From Acidimicrobiales bacterium AG-410-I20 (GTDB lineage Bacteria; Actinomycetota; Acidimicrobiia; Acidimicrobiales; MedAcidi-G1): DNA of 33,110 nt. Below the pieces are notes generated by a model. It was not told where the DNA came from. It did not search any database and saw nothing but the letters and a program-made list of their open reading frames with translations. Shown here piece after piece: positions 16,916 to 23,754 of the stretch. Position numbers and translations under genes: made by a program. The DNA lies in the NCBI GenBank assembly GCA_003215175.1, contig QCKS01000014.1:1-33110 (forward strand). The letters run 5' to 3'. Every line of letters starts with the position of its first letter. Position 1 is the first letter of the stretch.

Positions 16916-17489
16916 AGAAACAACCACTGGATTAAGCCACAATAAGTTGGCTATGTGGGTATTTCTGGGATCAGAATGTCTACTTTTTGGGGCCTTAATA
17001 TCTACGTACCTTCTTTATCGCAACAAATTTTACGATGGGCCAGCGCCCGGAGACATTTTTGATATCCCCTTTACTTCAGTAAGCTCATTCGTTCTCTTAA
17101 TGAGCTCGTTAACGATGGTGTTGGCGCTTGCAGCAATTCAAAGAGGAGATATAAGAAATAACCGACTCTGGTTGTTGACCACTGCTTTACTAGGAGCTGT
17201 ATTTATTGGTGGACAAGTTTATGAGTTCACCACATTCATACGAGAAGGACTGGGATACACCACTAGCCCCTTCTCTTCAGCATTCTTTACTCTCACAGGC
17301 TTCCACGGAGTTCACGTAAGCCTCGGTATTGTCATGCTCATGTCGTTACTTATTTCGTCTTACCGTGGGAAATTAACACAAAAAAATTCTGAAACAGTAG
17401 AAATAATAGGCCTTTATTGGCACTTTGTAGACGTAGTCTGGATCATCATTTTCACTGTCATTTATCTCGTACCTAACCCCACAAGTTAA
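16908..17489 (+). CDS. ctaE: Cytochrome c oxidase subunit III
   Basis: A 193-residue five-helix subunit III. Typical segments are KLAMWVFLGSECLLFGALIS at the N-terminus, LTGFHGVHVSLGIVML in the middle and the terminal YWHFVDVVWIIIFTVIYL. It stabilises the subunit I core and proton uptake in the membrane. Its start overlaps the end of ctaD by 8 nt, so it is translationally linked. The length is typical of the short actinobacterial CtaE forms lacking the first two helices of longer homologues. Confidence 0.96.
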   Translation: MSEETTTGLSHNKLAMWVFLGSECLLFGALISTYLLYRNKFYDGPAPGDIFDIPFTSVSSFVLLMSSLTMVLALAAIQRGDIRNNRLWLLTTALLGAVFIGGQVYEFTTFIREGLGYTTSPFSSAFFTLTGFHGVHVSLGIVMLMSLLISSYRGKLTQKNSETVEIIGLYWHFVDVVWIIIFTVIYLVPNPTS

Positions 17490-17500
17490 CAGGAACAATC

Positions 17501-17827
17501 ATGGACACAAGTGAAACAACAACTGATGTAGAAGAAGAACACGAGCATCACGAACATCCCTCAGACGGGAAATACATGCAAATCGCATTAATCCTTGCGA
17601 TCATTACAGCTGCAGAAGTTGCAACATATTTTGTTCACATTGGGGACGCACTTATCCCGACTCTTATGGTAATGATGGTTGTAAAGTTCTGGATTGTTGC
17701 TGCTTGGTTTATGCATTTGCGTTTTGATAGCAAAATGTTCACAAGGTTCTTTGTCTCCGGAATAGTTCTAGCTATATCTGTCTACTTTATATTCCTTACA
17801 GTATTTGAATTCTGGACAGAAGGCTGA
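17501..17827 (+). CDS. Cytochrome c oxidase subunit IV (COX4_pro/CyoD-like)
   Basis: A 108-residue three-helix protein of the prokaryotic oxidase subunit IV family. The hallmark is KFWIVAAWFMHLRFDSKMF in the loop between helices two and three. The N-terminus before the first helix has a His/Glu cluster (EEEHEHHEHP), possibly metal-binding. It is the last structural subunit of the caa3 set, 11 nt after ctaE. Its role is accessory, usually assembly or stability of the complex. Confidence 0.9.
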   Translation: MDTSETTTDVEEEHEHHEHPSDGKYMQIALILAIITAAEVATYFVHIGDALIPTLMVMMVVKFWIVAAWFMHLRFDSKMFTRFFVSGIVLAISVYFIFLTVFEFWTEG

Positions 17828-17840
17828 ATGATTTTTCTCT

Positions 17841-17855
17841 CCCTGTACGACAGGG
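17841..17855 (+). terminator. Short hairpin between oxidase subunit IV and ctaG
   Basis: CCCTGT-ACG-ACAGGG can form a 6-bp stem with a 3-nt loop, followed by further Gs that lie just ahead of the ctaG GTG. With no T-run it may be a weak or partial terminator, or it may mask the ctaG ribosome-binding region. Confidence 0.25.
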
Positions 17856-17867
17856 GGGCGCTAGTAC

Positions 17868-18725
17868 GTGATTAACGTGTACTCAATAACGACTACTTCT
17901 TTTTCAACGATCAACAACGACCCCTGGAGATGGCAGCCGCATCCAGAAGTTTGGCTACTAGTTCTTGCGGTAATTTTCTTTGGTTTTTGGGCTAAACGTA
18001 TCGGACCAAAAGTTTTACCTGCCGGAACGCCAATTGCGACAACACCTCAAAAAATTTGTTTCGTTGTCGCTGTTCTTTTACTCTATTTAGCGGCGGATTG
18101 GCCGGTACACGATATAGCTGAAGAACATCTTTATTTTGTGCACATGATTCAACATGTTGTGATAACACTTATCGTTCCACCACTGTTTCTTTTAGCCCTC
18201 CCAAGTTGGTTAGCTCGTTTAATAATCCTCGAAGGAGGATACGGATCAAAAATAATTAGACGACTAAGCCACCCAATTACTGCAGCATTAATTTTTAATG
18301 GTTTAAGTGCACTTACTCATTGGACAAGCGTCGTGCAGTGGTCTTATGAAAGCGGCATATTTCATTACTTTGTTCATCTAGCGCTTTTTATTTCTGGGCT
18401 CTTGATGTGGATGCCAGTTGTATCACCACTAAAAGAACTACGAATTTCTCCACCTGCGCAGATGCTCTATTTATTTTTAATCTCAGTAATCCCAACAATT
18501 CCATCAGCTTGGCTAACGTTTGCAGAAGGAACTGTATATAGGCATTATGACGATGGATTTGAAATGTGGGGAATTTCGGTTGTCACAGACCAACAGGCTG
18601 CAGGTGCCATAATGAAAATTATTGGCGGTTTTTACCTTTGGGGAATCATCCTTGTGAAGTTCTTTAGATACACATCCAAGATCCGTAGCGAAAATCAACA
18701 CCTCCGTCCGGCGGCTGGGCGCTAA
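17868..18725 (+). CDS. ctaG: Cytochrome oxidase assembly factor CtaG (caa3_CtaG family)
   Basis: A 285-residue membrane protein with about seven helices, of the Bacillus-type CtaG family needed to assemble caa3 oxidase, probably through copper delivery. Characteristic residues are the N-terminal WQPHPEVW (22-29), the DWPVHDIAEEHLYFVHMIQH segment with several histidines, PPLFLLALPSW, and the later HW and YFVHLALF segments. It is unrelated to the Cox11-type CtaG. GTG 17868 follows a G-rich tract (17853-17858); no ATG is nearby. It follows the oxidase structural genes on the same strand and is the end of the cluster. Confidence 0.92.
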   Translation: MINVYSITTTSFSTINNDPWRWQPHPEVWLLVLAVIFFGFWAKRIGPKVLPAGTPIATTPQKICFVVAVLLLYLAADWPVHDIAEEHLYFVHMIQHVVITLIVPPLFLLALPSWLARLIILEGGYGSKIIRRLSHPITAALIFNGLSALTHWTSVVQWSYESGIFHYFVHLALFISGLLMWMPVVSPLKELRISPPAQMLYLFLISVIPTIPSAWLTFAEGTVYRHYDDGFEMWGISVVTDQQAAGAIMKIIGGFYLWGIILVKFFRYTSKIRSENQHLRPAAGR

Positions 18726-18728
18726 ATT
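18723..18728 (+). promoter_or_regulatory. Putative -10 element of serS (leaderless)
   Basis: TAAATT, 7 nt, then ATG 18736. It overlaps the ctaG stop codon region, giving serS its own start of transcription. Confidence 0.45.
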
Positions 18729-18735
18729 CAATACC

Positions 18736-20016
18736 ATGATTGATCTTCGAAATTTAAGAAACGACCCAGAAGGCGTTATCAAAGCAATAGGTAGACGCGG
18801 TGAAGGACGCGAAGCTCTTGACGAGGTAATCAAATTAGATATACAGCAACGCGAAGTCGCAGCGCAACGGGATGAAATTCGTAATCAAATTAAAACCCTT
18901 TCTGCTGAAGTGGGAAAGTTGCATAAAGATGGACGCGGAGAAGAAGCAGCTGAATTACAAAACGAAAGTAGAGAATTAGGTAAAACTGAAGAAGAAATAA
19001 ATGACAAAGCAGATCAAATAGCAGACGAAATTAGAAACATTTTGCTTTCGGTACCTAATATCCCTTCACCAGAATGTCCAGAAGGGAAAAATGAAGAAGA
19101 CAATGTAGTCCTCAGATATGAAAATTTTGATGAGGGCTCTTATCAAGAACATCAACGGGTTCCACACTGGGAGGCAGCAAAAGAATTAGGGATACTAGAC
19201 ATCGAGAGGGGAACCAAACTTTCTGGTGCCATGTTTGTTATGTACACCGGTCTTGGCGCAACTTTATGCCGCGCACTAATTCAATATGGTCTTGATAGAA
19301 ATGCGGATACTTATACAGAAATTCGTCCACCAACTTTAGTTAAAACTGAAACTATGGTTTCTACTGGTCATTTACCAAAATTTGTAGATGATGCTTACCA
19401 TTTGGAACGAGATGATTTGTGGGCAATTCCAACAGCTGAGGTTCCACTTACCTCACTAGCGCGCGATGAGATTCTTGAAGAATCAGAATTACCCATGAAA
19501 CTTATGGCTCACACTTCGTGTTTTCGACGCGAAGCAGGGTCTGCGGGTAGAGACACCAGAGGGTTATTACGAGTACATGAGTTCGACAAGGTTGAATTGC
19601 TTGCTTACGCAACTCCTGAACAGTCACCAGAAATACATGAAGACATTTTGAATAGAGCTGAATCAGCGGTCGCTGATCTTGGTTTGGCATATCGAGTTCT
19701 TGATCTATGTACAGGTGATCTTGGTGCTTCTTCAGCACGAACATTCGATATTGAAGTTTATGCCCCAGGGTCCGATCAATGGTTAGAGGTATCTTCCGTA
19801 TCTTGGTTTAGTGACTATCAAGCACGTCGAGCAAATGTTCGTTATCGCCCAGATGGTGAAAAAGGAACGGCTATTGTTAACACGCTTAATGGATCTGGTT
19901 TAGCAGTTCCAAGAGTTTGGGCAGCTTTAATAGAGACGTGGAGACAACCTGATGGGACGATAGAAATCCCTGAGCCGTTACAGCCGTATATGCGTGGCAT
20001 TACCACTATTGGATAA
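18736..20016 (+). CDS. serS: Seryl-tRNA synthetase
   Basis: A 426-residue class II synthetase that charges tRNA-Ser. The N-terminal part (about 25-110) is a long charged helical hairpin, the tRNA-binding coiled coil. The catalytic domain shows IPTAEVPLTSLARDE, motif 2 around SCFRREAGSAGRDTRGLLR with HEFDKVE after it, and motif 3 in NGSGLAVPRVWAALIE (usual GSGLAVGR, here with Pro). Length is normal. It has a leaderless-type promoter hexamer in the ctaG end. Its stop overlaps the convergent crcB gene by 11 nt. Confidence 0.97.
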   Translation: MIDLRNLRNDPEGVIKAIGRRGEGREALDEVIKLDIQQREVAAQRDEIRNQIKTLSAEVGKLHKDGRGEEAAELQNESRELGKTEEEINDKADQIADEIRNILLSVPNIPSPECPEGKNEEDNVVLRYENFDEGSYQEHQRVPHWEAAKELGILDIERGTKLSGAMFVMYTGLGATLCRALIQYGLDRNADTYTEIRPPTLVKTETMVSTGHLPKFVDDAYHLERDDLWAIPTAEVPLTSLARDEILEESELPMKLMAHTSCFRREAGSAGRDTRGLLRVHEFDKVELLAYATPEQSPEIHEDILNRAESAVADLGLAYRVLDLCTGDLGASSARTFDIEVYAPGSDQWLEVSSVSWFSDYQARRANVRYRPDGEKGTAIVNTLNGSGLAVPRVWAALIETWRQPDGTIEIPEPLQPYMRGITTIG

Positions 20017-20329
20017 GAAATAAACCGAAACTCGCTGAAATAATGCTCAAAACAAGAGTGGAAACCACGTAACCGGATGCTTTTAAAAATCCATGGTCTT
20101 CATTAAGTGAAATAGCATCAGCAGTAAAAGCAGAAAAAGTCGTAAATGAACCCAATGCACCTATGCCGATAGCCGTAACTCCTGCACCCACCCAATTAAA
20201 TGTGAGAGCTAGAAAAAATGAACCAGTTATATTCACAGCCAAAACACCTAGTGGACCATATTGACTAACTAGCCAACGAAAAAAGGAACCAATCGCAGAC
20301 AAAAATATAAAGGTAAAAACTATCGCCAT
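20006..20329 (-). CDS. crcB: CrcB/Fluc fluoride channel, second subunit
   Basis: A 107-residue four-helix protein of the CrcB (Fluc) family, which exports fluoride across the membrane as a dimer. Family motifs are the early GSFFRW, the NITGSFFLAL segment and GSFTTFSAFTADA. It is paired with the upstream crcB gene, whose end it overlaps by 10 nt, with AGG suitably placed before the ATG. Paired genes usually encode the two halves of an antiparallel heterodimer, in contrast to single-gene dual-topology CrcB. Its end overlaps the end of serS. Confidence 0.9.
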   Translation of the reverse strand: MAIVFTFIFLSAIGSFFRWLVSQYGPLGVLAVNITGSFFLALTFNWVGAGVTAIGIGALGSFTTFSAFTADAISLNEDHGFLKASGYVVSTLVLSIISASFGLFLIQ

Positions 20330-20688
20330 TCTTTACCTGCCTTATTCCCCACAAGAAAAGAAAACATACTGATGATGACTGAAAGAAAGATGTAAATAAT
20401 GGCTTCTTTAAGATAGGAATCTTTCAACAAAGAAGCTGCATCAACAGCAAATGTAGAGAAAGTGGTTAAACCTCCACAAAACCCTGCTCCAAGAAGTAAA
20501 TAAAGATTTTCCTTTACCTTTTTGCCGAGTATGACTCCAAGAACAAAGCATCCGGCCACATTGACTAACAGTATGGCCCAGTGGATACTTCCACCTGAGG
20601 GTTCTGCAAACTGGCTTTGAAGAACCCACCGACACCCAGCACCGGTTACGCCTCCAATGACTACTAACAATGATTTAGATCGTGACAT
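20320..20688 (-). CDS. crcB: CrcB/Fluc fluoride channel, first subunit
   Basis: A 122-residue four-helix CrcB homologue and partner of the gene at 20006-20329. It contains GGVTGAGCRWVL near the start, LVNVAGCFVLGVILG in helix two and the pore motif GFCGGLTTFSTFAVDA (helix three). It should form a fluoride-specific channel with its neighbour. No fluoride riboswitch can be recognised in the 57 nt before it. TAGGGT lies 6 nt before ATG 20688, indicating leaderless expression. Confidence 0.92.
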   Translation of the reverse strand: MSRSKSLLVVIGGVTGAGCRWVLQSQFAEPSGGSIHWAILLVNVAGCFVLGVILGKKVKENLYLLLGAGFCGGLTTFSTFAVDAASLLKDSYLKEAIIYIFLSVIISMFSFLVGNKAGKEWR

Positions 20689-20694
20689 CCAAGA

Positions 20695-20700
20695 ACCCTA
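20695..20700 (-). promoter_or_regulatory. Putative -10 element of the crcB pair (leaderless)
   Basis: TAGGGT on the minus strand, 6 nt, then ATG 20688. It lies in the 57-bp divergent region shared with pdxH. Confidence 0.4.
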
Positions 20701-20733
20701 AAGATTTGACCGCATTTAATAGTCTAAATTGGG

Positions 20734-20739
20734 TACTCT
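20734..20739 (+). promoter_or_regulatory. Putative -10 element of pdxH (leaderless)
   Basis: TACTCT, 6 nt, then GTG 20746. It supports the GTG as the start. Confidence 0.4.
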
Positions 20740-20745
20740 GCTGAT

Positions 20746-21381
20746 GTGGACTTAAGTCAAATACGTCAAAGTTACGAAGCCAAAGGATTAGATATAACAG
20801 ACCTTTCCAAAGATCCATTTATCCAATTCAAGAAATGGTATGAGGAAGTAACTGAGGCAGGATTTCTAGAACCAAACGCAATGGTTCTTTCAACAGTCAC
20901 TTCAGATGGATGGCCTAAAGCACGGTTTGTTTTGTTGAAGTCGTTTAATGAAAAAGGGTTTTGCTTTTTTACCAACTTGACAAGCAACAAAGCTCAAGAT
21001 CTAAACGCTACTGCCAAAGCATCGCTTACTTTCCCATGGGTTTCTCTTCGCCGACAAGTAAATATCGCAGGTATTTCTGAGAAATTAACTGATGAAGAAA
21101 TTAACTCTTACTGGGAGACACGACCAAGAGGAAGTCAAATAGGAGCATGGGCATCTGATCAAAGTTCTGTTATCCCTAATCGAGAATACTTAGACCAAAG
21201 ATTCCAAACAGAAGAAGAAAGGTGGGAGGGTCATTCAATAGAGCGTCCATCTTTCTGGGGGGGTTATCGCATCTTTCCTCAAAGATTTGAATTTTGGCAA
21301 GGTCGACCAAATCGCCTTCATGATCGTCTTTGTTACCGTCGTGAAGGAGACAGTTGGCTTACTGAACGCTTATCTCCTTAA
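20746..21381 (+). CDS. pdxH: Pyridoxamine 5'-phosphate oxidase
   Basis: A 211-residue FMN enzyme that oxidises pyridoxine or pyridoxamine 5'-phosphate to pyridoxal 5'-phosphate, the last step of the B6 salvage pathway. The FMN-binding ARFVLLK (59-65), FFTNLTSNKA (74-83) and RRQVNI (102-107), then RPRGSQIGAWAS (126-137), are typical. The C-terminus holds WQGRPNRLHDR and ends in RLSP, as in bona fide PdxH rather than the wider flavin-binding family. It starts with GTG preceded by TACTCT. Its end overlaps the convergent CcdA-like gene by 12 nt. Confidence 0.95.
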   Translation: MDLSQIRQSYEAKGLDITDLSKDPFIQFKKWYEEVTEAGFLEPNAMVLSTVTSDGWPKARFVLLKSFNEKGFCFFTNLTSNKAQDLNATAKASLTFPWVSLRRQVNIAGISEKLTDEEINSYWETRPRGSQIGAWASDQSSVIPNREYLDQRFQTEEERWEGHSIERPSFWGGYRIFPQRFEFWQGRPNRLHDRLCYRREGDSWLTERLSP

Positions 21382-22470
21382 TCTTCTCATAATTCCTTTG
21401 CTCATAAAGAAGAATAGAAGAAAGATAAAAAACGTAAAAAATACTTCTAATGGAGTAGCCCACCTTGTCGGTTCATCTAGCCAATTAGACATTCGCGATG
21501 GCCAGTTAATAAAGAGCCGAAATAATGGAAAAACCAACATCTCGCCCTTGTAGATAATTCCCTCACCAACTATCCAGCTCATCATTATGACAATCTGTAT
21601 CACACGCTTTGCCTTATCGTTTAGAGCTGGATGAATCCCCCAAATTATTAGAGAAAAGACTAGAAGCCATAAAGTAAGTCCGAATTGAACTCCACCTACA
21701 TTAGTCACCCACGTAGACAGGTGTGATTGTAGATCGCCAACAATATTAAGGAAAGAATTTGAATTAGTGGAAGGATTGTTCAAGATACGGATTTCGTAGA
21801 TTCCGTACGAAATAAAGTAACACCCGCCAGCAATTAAAAGTACACCGCTTAAACGATCAATATAGGGAAGAACCTTCTTTAAGTTCTGAAGTATTCCACT
21901 TCTCGCAGCAGCTAAAGAAATTGTAAGAACAGTTATCACAGCAGCCATTCCAAGAGCAAAAACTAAAAATGTGATTGTTCCTTCAAGGATTCCCTCGCGG
22001 CTAAAACTATCCGCAACCTGTAGAAGAAAGATTGGAGCAGCACAACCTATTGATACGACTGCATATGACATCCCGAATCCAAATACCGACCAAAGTTCAT
22101 TCGATTTAGGGCCACGCGTTGATGAAGGTAAGGGGAGTTTCAATTGACGGCCAGAAATTACAGCTAAGCCATATGGAATGAAAAGCACTCCAAAAGTAAC
22201 AGTTAGCCAAGGAGATATTTGTGCAATGAATTCCTCTGTAGTTAGAAAACTTACGGCAAGACCGACTCCACCAAAAACTAAGACAAACCCACCCGCCATA
22301 GTTAGGCTCACCACAAATGCTTTCCAGATTTGTTCTGGTCGTGGCTGTAGATCATTTGAATTTCTACTCAAAAAATAACCTAGCCAGGTAGGAAGCATCG
22401 CAAAGCCACAAGGGTTAATTGCGGTAACCAACCCCAAAGTAAAAGGAAGCGCCAATTTGATATCTATCAT
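21370..22470 (-). CDS. CcdA/DsbD-type thiol-disulfide transport protein with C-terminal membrane extension
   Basis: A 366-residue membrane protein. Its first ~235 residues form a six-helix CcdA domain that moves electrons from cytosolic thioredoxin to the outer face, with redox cysteines at Cys21 (AINPCGF) and Cys143 (SIGCAAPIF). The last ~130 residues add about three further helices after an Asn/Ser-rich loop, an unusual extension compared with the ~220-240 residue CcdA. It is encoded with a TlpA-like thioredoxin (4-nt ATGA-type overlap), so the pair probably reduces substrates such as apocytochrome c or the CuA protein. Its end overlaps pdxH. Confidence 0.87.
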   Translation of the reverse strand: MIDIKLALPFTLGLVTAINPCGFAMLPTWLGYFLSRNSNDLQPRPEQIWKAFVVSLTMAGGFVLVFGGVGLAVSFLTTEEFIAQISPWLTVTFGVLFIPYGLAVISGRQLKLPLPSSTRGPKSNELWSVFGFGMSYAVVSIGCAAPIFLLQVADSFSREGILEGTITFLVFALGMAAVITVLTISLAAARSGILQNLKKVLPYIDRLSGVLLIAGGCYFISYGIYEIRILNNPSTNSNSFLNIVGDLQSHLSTWVTNVGGVQFGLTLWLLVFSLIIWGIHPALNDKAKRVIQIVIMMSWIVGEGIIYKGEMLVFPLFRLFINWPSRMSNWLDEPTRWATPLEVFFTFFIFLLFFFMSKGIMRRLRR

Positions 22471-22970
22471 TTATGAACCCAAGATATTTTCTTGTCTAAA
22501 TCCGCATCAGATATTTGACCCATATGAACGTCAACTATTGTTCCTTCACTATCAATAAAAACAGTAGCGGGAAGACCAACAATTCCTAATCCAACCAGAA
22601 AATTACCTTCCGGATCGCGTCCCATCTGATAACTAATTCCCGCATCTGCGATCATTTCATTTGCTTTAGTAGGAGAGTCACTAACGTTTATTCCCAAAAA
22701 AGTAACTTCATGCCCAATCCTGTTATGAACAGACTCAAACATCGGTAATTCTTCTAAGCAAGGAGCACACCATGTCGCCCAAAAATTTACAACCAAAGGC
22801 TGATTTTTTTCAGAGACCAACTCTTTTAGTGTTGTATTTCTTCCTTCATTCAGTGCAAAAGAAACAGAAAGAACATCTTCAGATATCTGATCATCCTTTT
22901 GGTTATTCCAAAAAAAGATAAATGCTCCAACCAAGAGGAAAAGTATGGCTGCTATAAATAATCGTCGCAC
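22467..22970 (-). CDS. TlpA/ResA-like membrane-anchored thioredoxin
   Basis: A 167-residue protein with an N-terminal membrane anchor (about 3-21) and a thioredoxin fold on the outside. The active site is WATWCAPC (Cys68, Cys71), followed by LEELPMF. A central insertion typical of TlpA/ResA and the cis-proline segment GLPATVFID are present. It should receive electrons from the CcdA-like protein encoded directly after it and reduce cytochrome c heme-binding or CuA cysteines. GTG 22970 is preceded by TACGTT at 6 nt, so it is likely leaderless. Confidence 0.92.
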   Translation of the reverse strand: MRRLFIAAILFLLVGAFIFFWNNQKDDQISEDVLSVSFALNEGRNTTLKELVSEKNQPLVVNFWATWCAPCLEELPMFESVHNRIGHEVTFLGINVSDSPTKANEMIADAGISYQMGRDPEGNFLVGLGIVGLPATVFIDSEGTIVDVHMGQISDADLDKKISWVHK

Positions 22971-22976
22971 ACCTGC

Positions 22977-22982
22977 AACGTA
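22977..22982 (-). promoter_or_regulatory. Putative -10 element of the tlpA-ccdA pair (leaderless)
   Basis: TACGTT on the minus strand, 6 nt, then GTG 22970. It lies just after the large hairpin that follows whiB7, consistent with a separate transcript. Confidence 0.4.
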
Positions 22983-22996
22983 TCGCGTTCAGAGGC

Positions 22997-23038
22997 TGAC
23001 GGGTCGGAGTTCACTTTAACTGTCACTCCGACCCGTCA
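22997..23038 (-). terminator. Perfect 14-bp hairpin after whiB7
   Basis: Arms TGACGGGTCGGAGT and ACTCCGACCCGTCA pair perfectly around a 14-nt loop, starting 15 nt after the whiB7 stop. There is no T-run on the minus strand, so it is either a tail-less actinobacterial-type terminator or an mRNA-stabilising hairpin. Confidence 0.6.
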
Positions 23039-23053
23039 TATATTTTCATTCGA

Positions 23054-23392
23054 CTATGCCGAACGAAGCTCTGATTGAAGATGAACAGGAACAGGAATTA
23101 CAGGAAGTTCCTCATCTGGTCGCGGGATTTTTGAAGGTCTCCCACGTCTTCGTTTATTAGCAATCAATTTTCCTTTTCGGAATATTTGACCTCCCCAAAC
23201 TCCCCATGGCTCATGGCGAGAGATGGCTGCTTCAAGGCATTCCACCATCACGGGGCATTCAGCGCAAATACGTTTTGCTTGCGCAATATCACCTAAATGA
23301 TCAGAGAAGAAAACGTCTGTAGGAACACCTACACGCATACATGCAGCTTCCGATCTCCAGATCTCTGGTTCAAATTCTAAAGTTGTTTCCAT
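23054..23392 (-). CDS. whiB7: WhiB7, antibiotic-responsive transcriptional regulator
   Basis: A 112-residue WhiB-family protein that should bind a [4Fe-4S] cluster through Cys18, Cys43, Cys46 and Cys52. The segment EPWGVWGGQIFRKG (61-74) and the following RGRP AT-hook (83-86, in KRRRGRPSK) are the features that separate WhiB7 from other WhiB proteins. Known WhiB7 binds the primary sigma factor, recognises AT-rich DNA upstream of -35 and turns on intrinsic drug-resistance genes. A ~22-residue Pro-rich tail after the hook is an addition relative to the mycobacterial protein. AAAGGA lies about 7 nt before ATG 23392. The leader carries a small ORF and terminator, described separately. Confidence 0.93.
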   Translation of the reverse strand: METTLEFEPEIWRSEAACMRVGVPTDVFFSDHLGDIAQAKRICAECPVMVECLEAAISRHEPWGVWGGQIFRKGKLIANKRRRGRPSKIPRPDEELPVIPVPVHLQSELRSA

Positions 23393-23444
23393 TTTTTTTC
23401 CTTTTGAATAGTGGTTAGATGTAAGAACTGTTGAAAAATTAAAA

Positions 23445-23468
23445 AGGCCGCCGGATTTCCGGCGGCCT
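23445..23468 (-). terminator. Intrinsic terminator in the whiB7 leader (attenuator)
   Basis: On the minus strand, a perfect 10-bp GC-rich stem (AGGCCGCCGG/CCGGCGGCCT) with a 4-nt loop is followed by TTTTTAATTTTT. It lies 23 nt after the leader ORF and 52 nt before the whiB7 start, so it would stop transcription before whiB7. Confidence 0.85.
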
Positions 23469-23514
23469 CAAGGAATTTTTGTTTCTAGCTTTTAACTAGT
23501 TACTCCTCGAGGCC
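23464..23514 (-). promoter_or_regulatory. Candidate antiterminator helix in the whiB7 leader
   Basis: In RNA of the minus strand, GGCCUCGAGGAGU (23514-23502, last codons of the leader ORF) can pair with AUUCCUUGAGGCC (23476-23464) over 13 bp including two G-U pairs. The second arm covers the first half of the terminator's 5' arm, so the two structures exclude each other. A ribosome translating the end of the leader ORF would cover the first arm. Confidence 0.6.
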
Positions 23515-23656
23515 TTTGATGGGCTGTCCAGAACATAAATGTGTTCTTAACTGCCCAAAATTTTGGTGAATAGTTAAATGTGGATAGACGCGAAGCGAGA
23601 ACCGACTTAACGGCTTTATAAATCAAATTGTGCTTAATTTGCGTATTCATCATCAT
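23492..23656 (-). CDS. Leader peptide (upstream ORF) of whiB7
   Basis: A 54-residue ORF beginning with three Met codons (MMMNTQIKHNLIYKAVKSVL) and ending QRPRGVTS, rich in basic and aromatic residues. It lies between the end of the MBL-fold hydrolase gene (stop at 23755) and the whiB7 terminator, on the whiB7 strand. I recognise no domain. Upstream ORFs in the leaders of mycobacterial whiB7 and Streptomyces wblC are known to sense translation inhibitors, and this ORF has the same position. The upstream site AAAGA is weak. Whether the sequence of the peptide or just its translation matters is unknown. Confidence 0.65.
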   Translation of the reverse strand: MMMNTQIKHNLIYKAVKSVLASRLSTFNYSPKFWAVKNTFMFWTAHQRPRGVTS

Positions 23657-23754
23657 TCTTTATATTTCTTAATTAGAAACTCCATCTAATGATAGAGCAA
23701 TTCACTAAGAGTGACTACTCAACACCATTTAGTGAAAAATGTCAAATTAATAAA

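Noticed and set aside
20689-20745. Possible fluoride riboswitch upstream of the crcB pair.
   Set aside because: The 57-nt space shows no conserved riboswitch core and seems fully used by two leaderless-type promoters.
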